From assembly GCF_951801035.1 (NCBI RefSeq), contig NZ_CATOKT010000006.1: a stretch of 64,000 nt of DNA, one strand, 5' to 3'. Within the stretch, counting starts at the first letter, position 1, and every line of letters starts with the position of its first letter. Under the pieces are notes generated by a model. It was not told the DNA's origin. It made no database searches and saw nothing but the letters and a program-made list of their open reading frames with translations. Positions 1 to 8,134 of this stretch are shown one piece after another. The DNA comes from Adlercreutzia sp910585575 (GTDB taxonomy: Bacteria > Actinomycetota > Coriobacteriia > Coriobacteriales > Eggerthellaceae). Made by a program: the position numbers and the translations under genes.

Positions 1-83
1 TCCCTCCTTTCCCTCCTTTCCCTCCTTTCCCTCGTTTCCTCCTTTCCCTCTTTCCCTCCTTTCCCTCTTTCCCCTTCTCTCAA
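1..83. repeat. Polypyrimidine tandem repeat (CCCTCCTTT-type 9-mer)
   Basis: The first ~83 bases are almost purely C and T. They consist of imperfect copies of the 9-mer CCCTCCTTT, with a shorter CCCTTT-like variant towards the right end. Read on the minus strand the unit is AAAGGAGGG, a chance match to a Shine-Dalgarno core. The tract may continue beyond the window edge. Such homopurine-homopyrimidine mirror tracts can form triplex DNA and are prone to slippage; any role here is inference. Confidence 0.8.
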
Positions 84-138
84 CTCCTTACCCTCCCATG
101 CTGCCAGCTAAACAGCCACAGACACCCCATCTTGGTCA

Positions 139-161
139 AAACCCCCGCGAGGCGGGGGTTT
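139..161. terminator. GC-rich hairpin, probable terminator
   Basis: A perfect 10-bp stem (AAACCCCCGC with GCGGGGGTTT) encloses a 3-nt loop GAG. Its 3' arm ends in TTT on the plus strand and the 5' arm gives TTT on the minus strand, so it could stop transcription either way. It would best serve a gene lying before the window. Confidence 0.55.
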
Positions 162-214
162 GGTTCGAAAAAGGTCAATTAAGGTCGAAAATCGTTCGAG
201 GCGGGGGTTTGGTT
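148..214. repeat. 18-nt direct repeat pair, second copy without hairpin partner
   Basis: The 18-mer CGAGGCGGGGGTTTGGTT occurs at 148-165 as the right side of the hairpin above, and exactly again at 197-214 with no complementary left arm. A shorter motif, AAGGTC, is repeated between them (171-176 and 181-186). This looks like a partial local duplication of the terminator. Confidence 0.7.
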
Positions 215-451
215 AGCAGTCGCGATGGAAGCTGCGCCTTCATTGGCCACATTCGCGAATTAAACGCTCTAGCAAAAAAACTGACCTGCGCTTTTTGCGC
301 TCGAGAACCCTCAGTACACTGATAAGCGTCTGCAAAAGCACCGCCTCAAAGCATTTTTGACCTTAAACGCCGTATTTCAAACAAAAGCCCCGCCGTGAGC
401 CAAAAATGACCAGCCTCGGGCGGCCGTTACACCTTCACGAAAGGAGCCGCA
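215..451. other. Intergenic stretch before the glutaredoxin gene
   Basis: No convincing ORF or RNA gene is seen. A TTGACC at 357-362 could be a -35 element but no good -10 lies 16-18 bases after it. The ribosome binding site AAGGAG at 441-446 belongs to the next gene. Confidence 0.4.
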
Positions 452-706
452 ATGTACTTCGACAATATGGTTCTGTACTACAAGCCCACCTGCCCCTACT
501 GCCACAAAGTGCTGGCCTACATGGAGCAGGAGGACATCGCCATGCCCATGCGCAACACCCTGGAGCCCGGCGTGAAAGACGACCTCATTCGCATTGCCGG
601 CAAAGGCCAGGTGCCCTGCCTGGTGGTAGACGGTGTGCCTATGTTCGAATCCGACGACATCATCCGCTTCCTGGCCGACCTCATCCTCGAGCGCGAAGAA
701 GGGTAG
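452..706 (+). CDS. Glutaredoxin-like thiol-disulfide protein
   Basis: An 84-residue thioredoxin-fold protein that fits the glutaredoxin / GST N-terminal family. It has the redox motif CPYC at about residues 14-17 after a beta strand (MVLYYKPT), the cis-proline segment GQVPCLVVDG in the middle, and a C-terminal helix (SDDIIRFLADLI) typical of the fold. Length matches a single-domain glutaredoxin. AAGGAG sits 5 bases before the ATG, which fixes the start. It is a single gene, convergent with the LuxR gene. It probably reduces mixed or protein disulfides in the cytoplasm; many Actinobacteria lack glutathione, so the partner thiol is unknown. Confidence 0.85.
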   Translation: MYFDNMVLYYKPTCPYCHKVLAYMEQEDIAMPMRNTLEPGVKDDLIRIAGKGQVPCLVVDGVPMFESDDIIRFLADLILEREEG

Positions 707-798
707 AGCAACCCATCAAGCCATAAAAGTACCTGCACCACCGAACACTCGTCACCGAAGTCGCCTCCTTGCTCTAAGCCCGCGACCACCGAGAACCG

Positions 799-2250
799 CT
801 AACCACGAGGAGGCTCGCCCACAAGACGCCGAAGCTCGTCGCGACTATGCACATTGAACTTCTGATAGATCCTCCGCGTGTGCGATTTAAGCGTTCCGTT
901 GGCTATGCAAAGCTCATGCTCAATGGATGCCGGACTCTTGCCCAACGCAAGCAACTGAAACACCTCGCTCTCACGCGGACTAAGACGATATGCATCCGCC
1001 ATGGATGCGCAATGCGCCAAAAAGCGACCGCGCTCATCAGCCTCCGCAGAAAGACCGCCGACGCCAAAGAACGTCAATCCCCAGCGTCGCTCCCCAAACA
1101 AGGTGCAGGCACTAACCAATAGAACCACAACCACCAGCGCTACACGAAGCGCAGACTCGTCAACGAAACCAACCAGCGCGCCGTCCTCCATAGCCAACGC
1201 GCATCGGTGGCCCGCGATCATGAAAATAGCCATCAGCTCTTCCACACCACAAAGCACAAGGACGGAAATGCCATAACGATGGGATAAATCGCAAAGAAGA
1301 ATAGTGAGCAGGAGAAACATCAAGCTGTAGCCCAAGGCAACCAAAAACATCGAGAAGGTTCCAGGAGAGCCCATCGAAAGAAACGTAGCAAGCAGCCCGC
1401 ACGCTACGAAAAGGAAGGGCGTGCGAAACATCTGGGCGAAGTCAAATCGATGAGAAAGGAAGAACGTAGTCAGAAACACCAGGACGGCGGCCGCGGAGGC
1501 CCCCAAAAGGAAGGCAGCCCCCTCATCTGCTGGCGCCATCGCCTCGTTGAAGCCCAAAACAAACTCGTAGACCCCGAGAACCAGAACGAGACGCCAAGGA
1601 AACTTCAACGTACCCCAATCGCTCGGCGGCCTCTCGTCGTTAGGAATAGAGCGATATGAAGCTATCAGGCACCCAAGCGACAGAAGGGGAAGCGCCCCCA
1701 CCCCCAACACACGCCGAAAACCCTCCAAATCTTGCAGCACCCATCCAAGTGCATCTCCGAAGAGAAATGCACCGCTGACGTACAGAACAATGCGCAGCGT
1801 ATTAAGGCAGCTTTCTAATTCAGCCCACAGCAAAATGGAAACGGCGCCCCCCGCAGCCCCTAGAACAACAAAGAGAGCGGCAACGTTCGGCGAGAGAGCG
1901 GCCCCCCATCCTTGCCCCAGAGCCGATATCACCATAGCCATAGTCGCAGCCCCTACAAGAGGGCGATGTGACCAAAGAGGCGCGAGTTTACGAGCAAAAA
2001 CTATGCCCAGAAAAAAGAGGGCGATCATAGTTGCGCTCAGAATATCCTGGCCAAGCCAGACATCAACCCCAAACGCCTCAGCGGAAAACGCCAGCGTGGC
2101 ACCATTAAAAGCACGCACGAAAGCAAACCCGAACAATGGCATAAAGAGATGACCCAGCTCTTTTGCCCGTCTCTGACGAAAGAGCTGAAACCCCCCGCGC
2201 TCGCATTGATTGCCGGAGCCGTCTTCCTGTTGTTTGCTACGTGGTGTCAT
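799..2250 (-). CDS. LuxR-type regulator with 12-TM MFS-like sensor domain
   Basis: A 483-residue protein with two parts. Residues ~35-400 form about ten to twelve hydrophobic membrane segments. The last ~65 residues are a LuxR/GerE helix-turn-helix (LSPRESEVFQLLALGKS, then IANGTLKSHTRRIYQKF). This architecture is abundant in Eggerthellaceae, where such regulators usually sit beside the respiratory reductase they control. Here it is divergent from the Tat-exported flavoprotein at 2491. The ATG at 2248-2250 (MTPRSKQQ) is preferred; no strong ribosome site precedes it, so a nearby start is possible. Inferred role: membrane-anchored sensor that activates the flavoprotein gene in response to its substrate. 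Confidence 0.88.
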   Translation of the reverse strand: MTPRSKQQEDGSGNQCERGGFQLFRQRRAKELGHLFMPLFGFAFVRAFNGATLAFSAEAFGVDVWLGQDILSATMIALFFLGIVFARKLAPLWSHRPLVGAATMAMVISALGQGWGAALSPNVAALFVVLGAAGGAVSILLWAELESCLNTLRIVLYVSGAFLFGDALGWVLQDLEGFRRVLGVGALPLLSLGCLIASYRSIPNDERPPSDWGTLKFPWRLVLVLGVYEFVLGFNEAMAPADEGAAFLLGASAAAVLVFLTTFFLSHRFDFAQMFRTPFLFVACGLLATFLSMGSPGTFSMFLVALGYSLMFLLLTILLCDLSHRYGISVLVLCGVEELMAIFMIAGHRCALAMEDGALVGFVDESALRVALVVVVLLVSACTLFGERRWGLTFFGVGGLSAEADERGRFLAHCASMADAYRLSPRESEVFQLLALGKSPASIEHELCIANGTLKSHTRRIYQKFNVHSRDELRRLVGEPPRG

Positions 2251-2490
2251 GATCGGGATTGTAGCGCAGATGCGCTCCCTATGCGTGGAGCAAACCCCGG
2301 GAATTACCGACAGCAAATTCTGTTTCTCCTTGTCAGACCACGGTTACAAAATGCGGGTTACAAAGATCATCCCCTGATTTCTCTCGGTGAGATGGCAGCT
2401 GAGCTCATTTTTTCTAGGCTTGTCAACGTCAATTGACGCCAGCCCCTCCCCGCTTCGGCGTCCCAGTCCCATAATCCTCAAGGAGAAAAA
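2251..2490. promoter_or_regulatory. Divergent control region between LuxR regulator and flavoprotein reductase
   Basis: The 240-bp gap holds several repeats that could be operators. GGTTACAAA occurs twice, at 2342-2350 and 2356-2364, 14 bp apart. A perfect 12-bp palindrome CGTCAATTGACG lies at 2427-2438, preceded by a further GTCAA at 2422-2426. A small stem TCTC/GAGA lies near 2378-2390. AAGGAG at 2480-2485 serves the flavoprotein. No canonical -35/-10 pair was found for either gene, which would fit activator-dependent promoters. Confidence 0.45.
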
Positions 2491-4410
2491 ATGAAGCATC
2501 TTCCCTCTCTGTCGCGCCGCTCGTTTGTGCGAAGCGCCACCATCGCTGGTGTTGGCGTGGCCCTCTTCGGGTTGCACGGTTGCGCTCCTGGTGGTTCCGA
2601 TACCGCTAGCACCACCTACACCCCCGGAACCTACACAGCCCAAAGTCAGGGCAAGTTCGGGCCCATCACGGTAGAAACCGTGTTCAGCGATCACGCCATC
2701 GAATCGGTTTCGGTGGTTGACCACGAAGAGACAGCGCTTATCTCGGACCGCGCCTTGGAGGAGATACCCGCGTCCATCGCGGAGCATCAGAGTCTTGCCG
2801 TTGACACCATCACAGGAGCAACCCTCTCATCCATGGCCGTCCTGGCCGCCACAGAAGACTGTGTAATCCAGGCAGGTGGCGATCCCGCTCAGCTGCAGGA
2901 GGCACCGCTGCGCACCGCATCCACGGGAACCGAAGCACTTGAAGCCGAAATCGTTATCGTAGGCGCCGGCGGTTCCGGCATGGCCTGCGCTGTGGCAGCA
3001 GCAAAACTAGGCGTCGATAACATCATTGTGCTGGAGAAAAGCTGCACCATGGGAGGAAACGCCCTGGTTTCAGGCGGCTACCTGGAATACGTCAACGCTC
3101 CTGAATCGCTACGAGAAGCCATGACCGATAGCCAGCGTGCCCAACTTGAAGACGACCTGGCCGCCGCCGAAGGCCTCGTCCCTAACGATGCCATTGACCT
3201 CATTCGCTCTCAATGGGCGCAGTGGCAAGCCGACGGCAAAGAGACCTGCTTCGACAGCATTGAATTGCAAGCATTGCAATACACAATCGCCGGCGAGGGC
3301 GACTTTGAGGGCAATATGCTGTTCTGCCAGAATATCGCCGATCTCGACAGCTGGCTGTGCGAGGACGGCTTCGAGTTCAAAGAACTTGTGGGTATTGTCG
3401 GCTACTCGTGGCCCCGCTGGGCCTCTCCCGCCTCAGGCCGCTGCGGTCAAGGCTACTTCCAACACTACCGCTCCGTACTCGAAGACCAGGATCTTCCCGT
3501 CAGCATTATGCTCAACACACCCGCTACCGAGCTGCTGACGGAAGGCGATACCGTCGTGGGCGTCAAAGCCCAAGGAGAGGATGGGACCCCCTACGAAATT
3601 CGCGCCAACCGCGGCGTAGTGCTAGCCACGGGTGGCTTCTCCGGCAACCCTGACATGCTGCGCCAGTACAACACCCAATGGCCTTTTGATGAGAATTCCC
3701 CCATTCCCACCACCAACACGTACGGGCATACCGGCGACGGCATCACCATGGCGCTACGTCTAGGGGCCGGCGTGGCACTCATGGATGACCAAATGCCCTT
3801 CCCTATGGCCGACTGCAAGAATTCAAGCGACGAAACCACTGTTGGAGACGACATCGACTGCATGATGGTAAACAAAAACGGCCTTCGCTTCATGGATGAG
3901 GTGCGCGATCGCTATTCCATGACTGCCGACATCATGCAGCAGCCCGAGCAGATGATGTTCATGATCACGGATGCCGACACCTGCCGCGTAGAGGGCGACC
4001 TGAATCGTTATGGTCACCGCCTGCAAAGCCTCATCGACCAAGGGCAGCTGTTTGTCGCCGACACCATTGAGGAGCTCGCCCAGCAGATCGAATGCGATCC
4101 CCAAACGTTGGAAAGCACCGTGCAAGCCTACAACCAGGCAGCACGCTCTGGCAAAGATGAGGAGTTCGGGCGAACGAGCTTCAGCGATATCTCGCCTATT
4201 GAAAATCCGCCTTTCTATGCCTCTCCGCGCACCTGGGCGATGCACATCACAGTCGGCGGCCTTCTTTACGACGACAACTTCAACGTAACCACGGAAGACG
4301 GCGCCCCCATTCCTGGACTCTACGCCGTGGGTGAAACCATCGTCGGAAGCAGCGGCGTGGGCACCCAAGGCGAGGGCCTAGCCGTAGCGCACATTTTGGC
4401 CCAAGGCTAA
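2491..4410 (+). CDS. Tat-exported FMN-binding/FAD-dependent reductase (flavocytochrome c / UrdA-like flavoprotein)
   Basis: A 639-residue exported oxidoreductase. The N-terminus has a twin-arginine motif (RRSFVRS), a hydrophobic stretch and a lipobox-like LHGC at about residue 29, so it may be a lipoprotein outside the membrane. Residues ~45-120 are an FMN_bind domain with DTITGATLSS, the type of motif to which ApbE attaches FMN covalently to Thr. Residues ~150-635 are an FAD_binding_2 domain beginning IVIVGAGGSGMACAVAA. This combination occurs in fumarate, urocanate and related acceptor reductases of Shewanella and gut Eggerthellaceae. The acceptor cannot be read from the sequence. It is divergent from a LuxR membrane regulator. 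No cytochrome gene adjoins it, so electrons must come from elsewhere. Confidence 0.88.
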   Translation: MKHLPSLSRRSFVRSATIAGVGVALFGLHGCAPGGSDTASTTYTPGTYTAQSQGKFGPITVETVFSDHAIESVSVVDHEETALISDRALEEIPASIAEHQSLAVDTITGATLSSMAVLAATEDCVIQAGGDPAQLQEAPLRTASTGTEALEAEIVIVGAGGSGMACAVAAAKLGVDNIIVLEKSCTMGGNALVSGGYLEYVNAPESLREAMTDSQRAQLEDDLAAAEGLVPNDAIDLIRSQWAQWQADGKETCFDSIELQALQYTIAGEGDFEGNMLFCQNIADLDSWLCEDGFEFKELVGIVGYSWPRWASPASGRCGQGYFQHYRSVLEDQDLPVSIMLNTPATELLTEGDTVVGVKAQGEDGTPYEIRANRGVVLATGGFSGNPDMLRQYNTQWPFDENSPIPTTNTYGHTGDGITMALRLGAGVALMDDQMPFPMADCKNSSDETTVGDDIDCMMVNKNGLRFMDEVRDRYSMTADIMQQPEQMMFMITDADTCRVEGDLNRYGHRLQSLIDQGQLFVADTIEELAQQIECDPQTLESTVQAYNQAARSGKDEEFGRTSFSDISPIENPPFYASPRTWAMHITVGGLLYDDNFNVTTEDGAPIPGLYAVGETIVGSSGVGTQGEGLAVAHILAQG

Positions 4411-4415
4411 CCGCT

Positions 4416-4507
4416 GCGCCGCGTTCGCGGCGCCGTGCATGGCCCGTCGTAGCCCATCGCTCATAATCATCTTCGAGGGGGGTCGCGCTCAGGCGCGGCC
4501 CCTCTTT
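4416..4507 (+). terminator. Two consecutive hairpins after the flavoprotein gene
   Basis: Right after the stop codon a GC-only hairpin (GCGCCGC / GCGGCGC, 4416-4433) is followed by a longer imperfect one (GAGGGG...CCCCTC, 4475-4504) ending in CTTT. Together they probably terminate the flavoprotein transcript, although the U-run is short. Confidence 0.45.
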
Positions 4508-4600
4508 GCTGCCCTTGCAAAACGTCCCCTGTTGACTCTCTGTTCGTGCTACCCTGTTGCCAAGCGCACAAAGCGTGTCAACGACGACAAGGAGCCATCC

Positions 4601-5377
4601 ATGACCAAGTTCGAAAACGTCATTGTCCGCCGCCCCGGCAAGTCGCTCTGCGACGGCATCACTAGCGCCCCTGAACTGGGCCAGCCCATCTACGAGCGCG
4701 CCATCGAGGAGCACGACGACTACATCGAGGCCCTGAAGCAGTGCGGCGTGGCCGTCACAGTGCTGCCGGCCCTGGAGGAGTTCCCCGATTCCTGCTTCGT
4801 GGAGGACCCGGCGGTCATCACGCGCTGCGGCGCCATCATCACCAACCCCGGCGCTGACAGCCGCAACGGCGAGAAGGAGGCCATCGAGCCCACCATCCGC
4901 CTGTTCTTCGACGACGACAAGGTCAAGCACATCGTGGCTCCCGGCACCCTGGACGGCGGCGACGTCATGATGGTGGGCGACCACTTCTACGTGGGCCGCT
5001 CCGCCCGCACCAACGAGGAGGGCATCCGCCAGTTCATCGAGATCCTGGAAGGCTGGGGGCTCGAAGGCTCCGAGGTGCCGCTGGAGGAAGTGCTGCACCT
5101 GAAGACCGGCGTGAACTACCTGGAAGACGGCAACATGCTGGTGTCCGGCGAGTTCATCGACAAGCCCGACTTCGCCGAGTACAACAAGGTGGTCGTGCCC
5201 GAGGACGAGGCCTACGGCGCCAACTGCATCTGGGTGAACGGCACCGTCATCGTGCCCGAGGGCTACCCCACGGTGCTCAAGGCCGTGCAGGATCTGGGCT
5301 ACAAGACCCTGGTGGTGGATACTTCCGAATACCGCAAGGTAGACGGCGGCCTCTCCTGCCTGAGCCTGCGCTTCTAA
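4601..5377 (+). CDS. Dimethylargininase / arginine deiminase-family amidinohydrolase
   Basis: A 258-residue member of the N(G),N(G)-dimethylarginine dimethylaminohydrolase family, which hydrolyses guanidino groups of (methyl)arginine to citrulline plus amine. Family features seen: FVEDPAV near residue 68, the GTLDGGDV turn, a catalytic His in LHLKTGVNYL, and the nucleophile Cys253 in GGLSCLSLRF five residues from the end. AAGGAG at 4589-4594 and ATG at 4601 set the start; an upstream in-frame extension is untranslated leader. It stands alone between a weak and a strong terminator. Citrulline production or methylarginine scavenging is the likely role; the exact substrate is not shown. Confidence 0.85.
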   Translation: MTKFENVIVRRPGKSLCDGITSAPELGQPIYERAIEEHDDYIEALKQCGVAVTVLPALEEFPDSCFVEDPAVITRCGAIITNPGADSRNGEKEAIEPTIRLFFDDDKVKHIVAPGTLDGGDVMMVGDHFYVGRSARTNEEGIRQFIEILEGWGLEGSEVPLEEVLHLKTGVNYLEDGNMLVSGEFIDKPDFAEYNKVVVPEDEAYGANCIWVNGTVIVPEGYPTVLKAVQDLGYKTLVVDTSEYRKVDGGLSCLSLRF

Positions 5378-5401
5378 GCCACCCTGCCCCGCAGACGTGC
5401 T

Positions 5402-5433
5402 GAGGCCCGCGCATTGTCGCGGGCCTCGTTTTA
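5402..5433 (+). terminator. Rho-independent terminator of the dimethylargininase gene
   Basis: A perfect 10-bp stem GAGGCCCGCG / CGCGGGCCTC with a 6-nt loop is followed by GTTTTAT. It lies 25 bases after the stop codon and may also insulate the convergent anti-sigma gene. Confidence 0.85.
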
Positions 5434-5455
5434 TATCGCGAGGGCATCTCCCAGC

Positions 5456-7111
5456 CTAGCTGCGCCCGAAATCCACTCTCGTGCCATTGATAATCAAAGC
5501 CGCTATATCCTCGTAGTCCTCGAACGAGCCAATGGAGGAAAGCGTCACGTTCCCCTGCTCTAAAAGCGCCTCGGAATCCCACGTTTGCTCGTGGAACACC
5601 CCGGGGTACTCCACGGTCCTCCCGTCTTGATAGACAATGCTCACCTCAGGGCTGTTATCCCAAAACTTCTCTTCGACGCAATCGTGCACCAAGAACCCGA
5701 TGGAGAACGGCGTGACCGTCACGGCTTCAATGGTGCCGAAATCCTCACAGGGAATGTGGGTAGTGGATTCAAGGGCATCACTGGCCACCGTCGAGGGCAT
5801 GATGAAGGACAGGTTCCAGGTACCCTTGGTCTGCCAAGCCGAATAGGACGAGTGCACGCACAGCTCCATGCGGTCGAGCTTGTCCAGCGATGCAGGATAG
5901 AACGCCGAGTCAGTGTAAGTCCAGGTGGGCGAATCATCGATACGGGCAAGACCGCCTCCCGCCTTCGTGCCGTCTTCACCGTAATAGTAGGAAATGGAAT
6001 ACTCGCGCTCCAGCACTTCGCCCGTCGCAGGGTCCTTCAAATAGGGATATTCGTTACCGGGGTCCACCCCACCACTGCGCGTGAGCACGTGCAGCACACC
6101 GTCGCGCAGATCCACCCCCACCACCGACAAGGTGGGATCGCCCTCAACGGGCAGGTTGAGATCGCCGCTGGCCAGAACATCGGCAATACCCGTCAGACCG
6201 CCCTTGTCGGGATCGAAGAGCCTGCCTCGCATGCTCTCGCCCAACAGGCCAATCTCGCCGTCACGGGCCTGCAGCGCCGTCGGCCTCTTACGGTACGTGC
6301 CCGGAGTATCCCCTACCAGCTCGGACACCGGCTGCGCACTCACCACCACGTCAAACTCCTCGTCCTGGTCGCGAAGAGCCTCGATGGGCAACTCCACCTG
6401 GGCACCCGCTTCGATGGGCCCCTCGCTGGTCAGCACATAGGAGACGGTTTTCCGCTCCTCGTCATAGCTGATAGCCGTTTGGTTCGTGCTCAATGCCCTG
6501 CCGTTAGCCCAGAGCACCGCCCAAGCCAGCTCGGTGTGGTCGTCAAGAAGCCCCTGGCCCTCGTCATGAGCCTCCACCAGGAAATAGGCGTGGTTCGCGT
6601 CGGAAATGGCCGACACCACCTCGACCGTGACGCCCTCGTCCGTAGCCTGCACGCCCACGGCAGCCGCTCGTTCGGCGGCGTCGCTTGAGCGAAACCACTG
6701 GCGCCACAAATCCTGCCCCTGGGCGCCCACCGTAAAGCCTGTCAGCAACACAAAACCCGCCGCTGCCAGCGCCACCGCCCAGCGCACCGGACGACGCGCC
6801 TGCGTGCTGCGGCCGCGCGCTAGCCCATTCCTCACCGGCGAACCTGCATCCTTGGGCGCAGCAGCCCCCGCAGGCGAAGCGAGCGGCACCGGCGAGACAT
6901 TCGACGCGTCCGACGTAGGCGCCGCGGATGACGCAACCGATCCCGAAGAGGCGGTCGCCACATCCACCGCAGACGATTCCTCAGTCCCAGCCACTCGGGC
7001 AAGCACGCTCTCCTTCAGGGCGTCCTTCATCCCATCGTCCAGCGCCACCCTATCCATCTCGCAGCGATAGGCGCGTCCCACGTCCTTGCCAGTGCTCTTC
7101 CCGTTATCCAT
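5456..7111 (-). CDS. DUF4179-type transmembrane anti-sigma factor
   Basis: A 551-residue protein with a cytoplasmic N-terminus (~115 residues, Ala/Ser-rich), a single membrane segment (WAVALAAAGFVLLTGFTVGA) and a large extracytoplasmic part that starts with the DUF4179-like region, as in RsiV-type and related anti-sigma factors. Its ATG overlaps the stop codon of the sigma gene by 8 nt (ATGGATAA), a typical coupling for a sigma/anti-sigma pair. It should hold the sigma factor at the membrane and release it on an envelope signal. The extracytoplasmic domain of ~400 residues is long for the family and has no enzyme motif that I recognise. Confidence 0.82.
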   Translation of the reverse strand: MDNGKSTGKDVGRAYRCEMDRVALDDGMKDALKESVLARVAGTEESSAVDVATASSGSVASSAAPTSDASNVSPVPLASPAGAAAPKDAGSPVRNGLARGRSTQARRPVRWAVALAAAGFVLLTGFTVGAQGQDLWRQWFRSSDAAERAAAVGVQATDEGVTVEVVSAISDANHAYFLVEAHDEGQGLLDDHTELAWAVLWANGRALSTNQTAISYDEERKTVSYVLTSEGPIEAGAQVELPIEALRDQDEEFDVVVSAQPVSELVGDTPGTYRKRPTALQARDGEIGLLGESMRGRLFDPDKGGLTGIADVLASGDLNLPVEGDPTLSVVGVDLRDGVLHVLTRSGGVDPGNEYPYLKDPATGEVLEREYSISYYYGEDGTKAGGGLARIDDSPTWTYTDSAFYPASLDKLDRMELCVHSSYSAWQTKGTWNLSFIMPSTVASDALESTTHIPCEDFGTIEAVTVTPFSIGFLVHDCVEEKFWDNSPEVSIVYQDGRTVEYPGVFHEQTWDSEALLEQGNVTLSSIGSFEDYEDIAALIINGTRVDFGRS

Positions 7112-7703
7112 GGCACACCCCTTCCAGCGCCGCGCGCATCTTCTTGCGCGCTCGGCTCAAACGCGCGCGAACGGCCACCTCGGAGCTGTCCGTCAGAGCG
7201 GCAATTTCGCGCGTGGAATATTCTTCGTAGTAATAGAGAAAAACGACTTCCCGATAGGCCGGAGGGAGGGTCAGCACCGCCTCGGTCACGGGACCGGGAG
7301 CCTCATACGATGAGGCCGCAGAATCATGCGTCGCGGGAAAGGCCACAGCTCCCGCCTCGGAAAGGGACGCAACCCCCGTATCGGAGACGCGCTCATCGAG
7401 CGCCACGGGCACCGCACGGCGCTTCCGCGCCCGCAGCGCGTCTTTGCCGGCATTGGCCGTCACGCGGATGAGCCAGGCCTTCTCGTGCTCCGCATCGCTG
7501 AACGACGGAGCGCCGGCAAACGCCTTGAGAAAGACCGTCTGCACCAGATCCTCGGCATCGGCGCGATTGCCGACATAGGTGTAGGCCAGGCGAAGCACCA
7601 GATCGGCATGGCGGTCTATCAGCTGCTCAAGAGCCGCTTCCGTCATGGGTGCCGCCGCGCGAACGTCGTCTTCCGGGTTGTGATCCCGTTTAACCACCGA
7701 CAT
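7104..7703 (-). CDS. ECF-family RNA polymerase sigma factor
   Basis: A 199-residue sigma-70 factor with region 2 (LIDRHADLVLRLAYTYVG, then ADAEDLVQTVFLKAF) at about 25-75 and region 4 (LPPAYREVVFLYYYEEYS, then TREIAALTDSSEVAVRARL) at about 140-190. Regions 1 and 3 are absent, which defines ECF type. A strong AAGGAGGTG precedes the ATG by three bases. It is translationally coupled to the anti-sigma gene. A palindrome AGTTGCAACT at 7732-7741, upstream of the start, has a counterpart before the second ECF sigma gene of this window. Confidence 0.92.
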   Translation of the reverse strand: MSVVKRDHNPEDDVRAAAPMTEAALEQLIDRHADLVLRLAYTYVGNRADAEDLVQTVFLKAFAGAPSFSDAEHEKAWLIRVTANAGKDALRARKRRAVPVALDERVSDTGVASLSEAGAVAFPATHDSAASSYEAPGPVTEAVLTLPPAYREVVFLYYYEEYSTREIAALTDSSEVAVRARLSRARKKMRAALEGVCHG

Positions 7704-7731
7704 ACACCTCCTTCAGTTGTCGGGCTTCGCA

Positions 7732-7741
7732 AGTTGCAACT
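7732..7741. promoter_or_regulatory. GTTGCAAC palindrome upstream of the first ECF sigma gene
   Basis: AGTTGCAACT is a perfect 10-bp palindrome 29 bp upstream of the sigma start. The core GTTGCAAC recurs at 21701-21708 upstream of the other ECF sigma gene. It may be an operator; as a -35 element it would lie too close to the start codon here. Confidence 0.35.
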
Positions 7742-7828
7742 CACCCAACAACACGACGGAAGGCATCATTTTGTGACAAAGCGAAGAGTATTTTTCCGAA
7801 GGAGACGAGAAGGAGCGAATGGGCGCCG

Positions 7829-8134
7829 CTAGACCACCGTGCCGTAGACCTGGCCCCAGGCATGGCCGGCCAGGGCGCTGTTCAGTTGGGTGCACAGGCG
7901 CTCACGGGTGTAATCGCCCGGCGGCAGCAAGGTCACGATGCGCAGCAGCTCTTCGGGCAGGTCGGCCGCCTCGGCCGCCAGCACCACGTCGAGACGCCGT
8001 ACCTTCGCCCCGATGGCCTCGGCGATAAGCGGGTCCAAATCGCCGTACTCGGAGAACAGGCTGTCAACCACATCCTGGAGCGCCCCGTAGTACTCGCTGC
8101 GCTCGATATTCGTTCCCGTATGCTCACGCGCCAT
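7829..8134 (-). CDS. Hypothetical protein coupled to addA
   Basis: A 101-residue mostly acidic, helical protein without a signal peptide or a family that I recognise. Its ATG overlaps the last 11 nt of addA (ATGGCGCGTGA), so it is probably translated together with the recombination nuclease. Visible features are a negatively charged first half (YYGALQDVVDSLFSEYGDLDPL) and a short helical C-terminus. An accessory role with AddAB is inferred only from the overlap. Confidence 0.75.
   Translation of the reverse strand: MAREHTGTNIERSEYYGALQDVVDSLFSEYGDLDPLIAEAIGAKVRRLDVVLAAEAADLPEELLRIVTLLPPGDYTRERLCTQLNSALAGHAWGQVYGTVV

Noticed and set aside
4531..4550. TTGACT before the dimethylargininase gene as a -35 element
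   Set aside because: The only -10-like TACCCT is 12 bp away, too short for a working promoter.
7732..7741. GTTGCAAC as an ECF -35 element
   Set aside because: In the first system it would place the start of transcription inside the ribosome site, so an operator reading is preferred.
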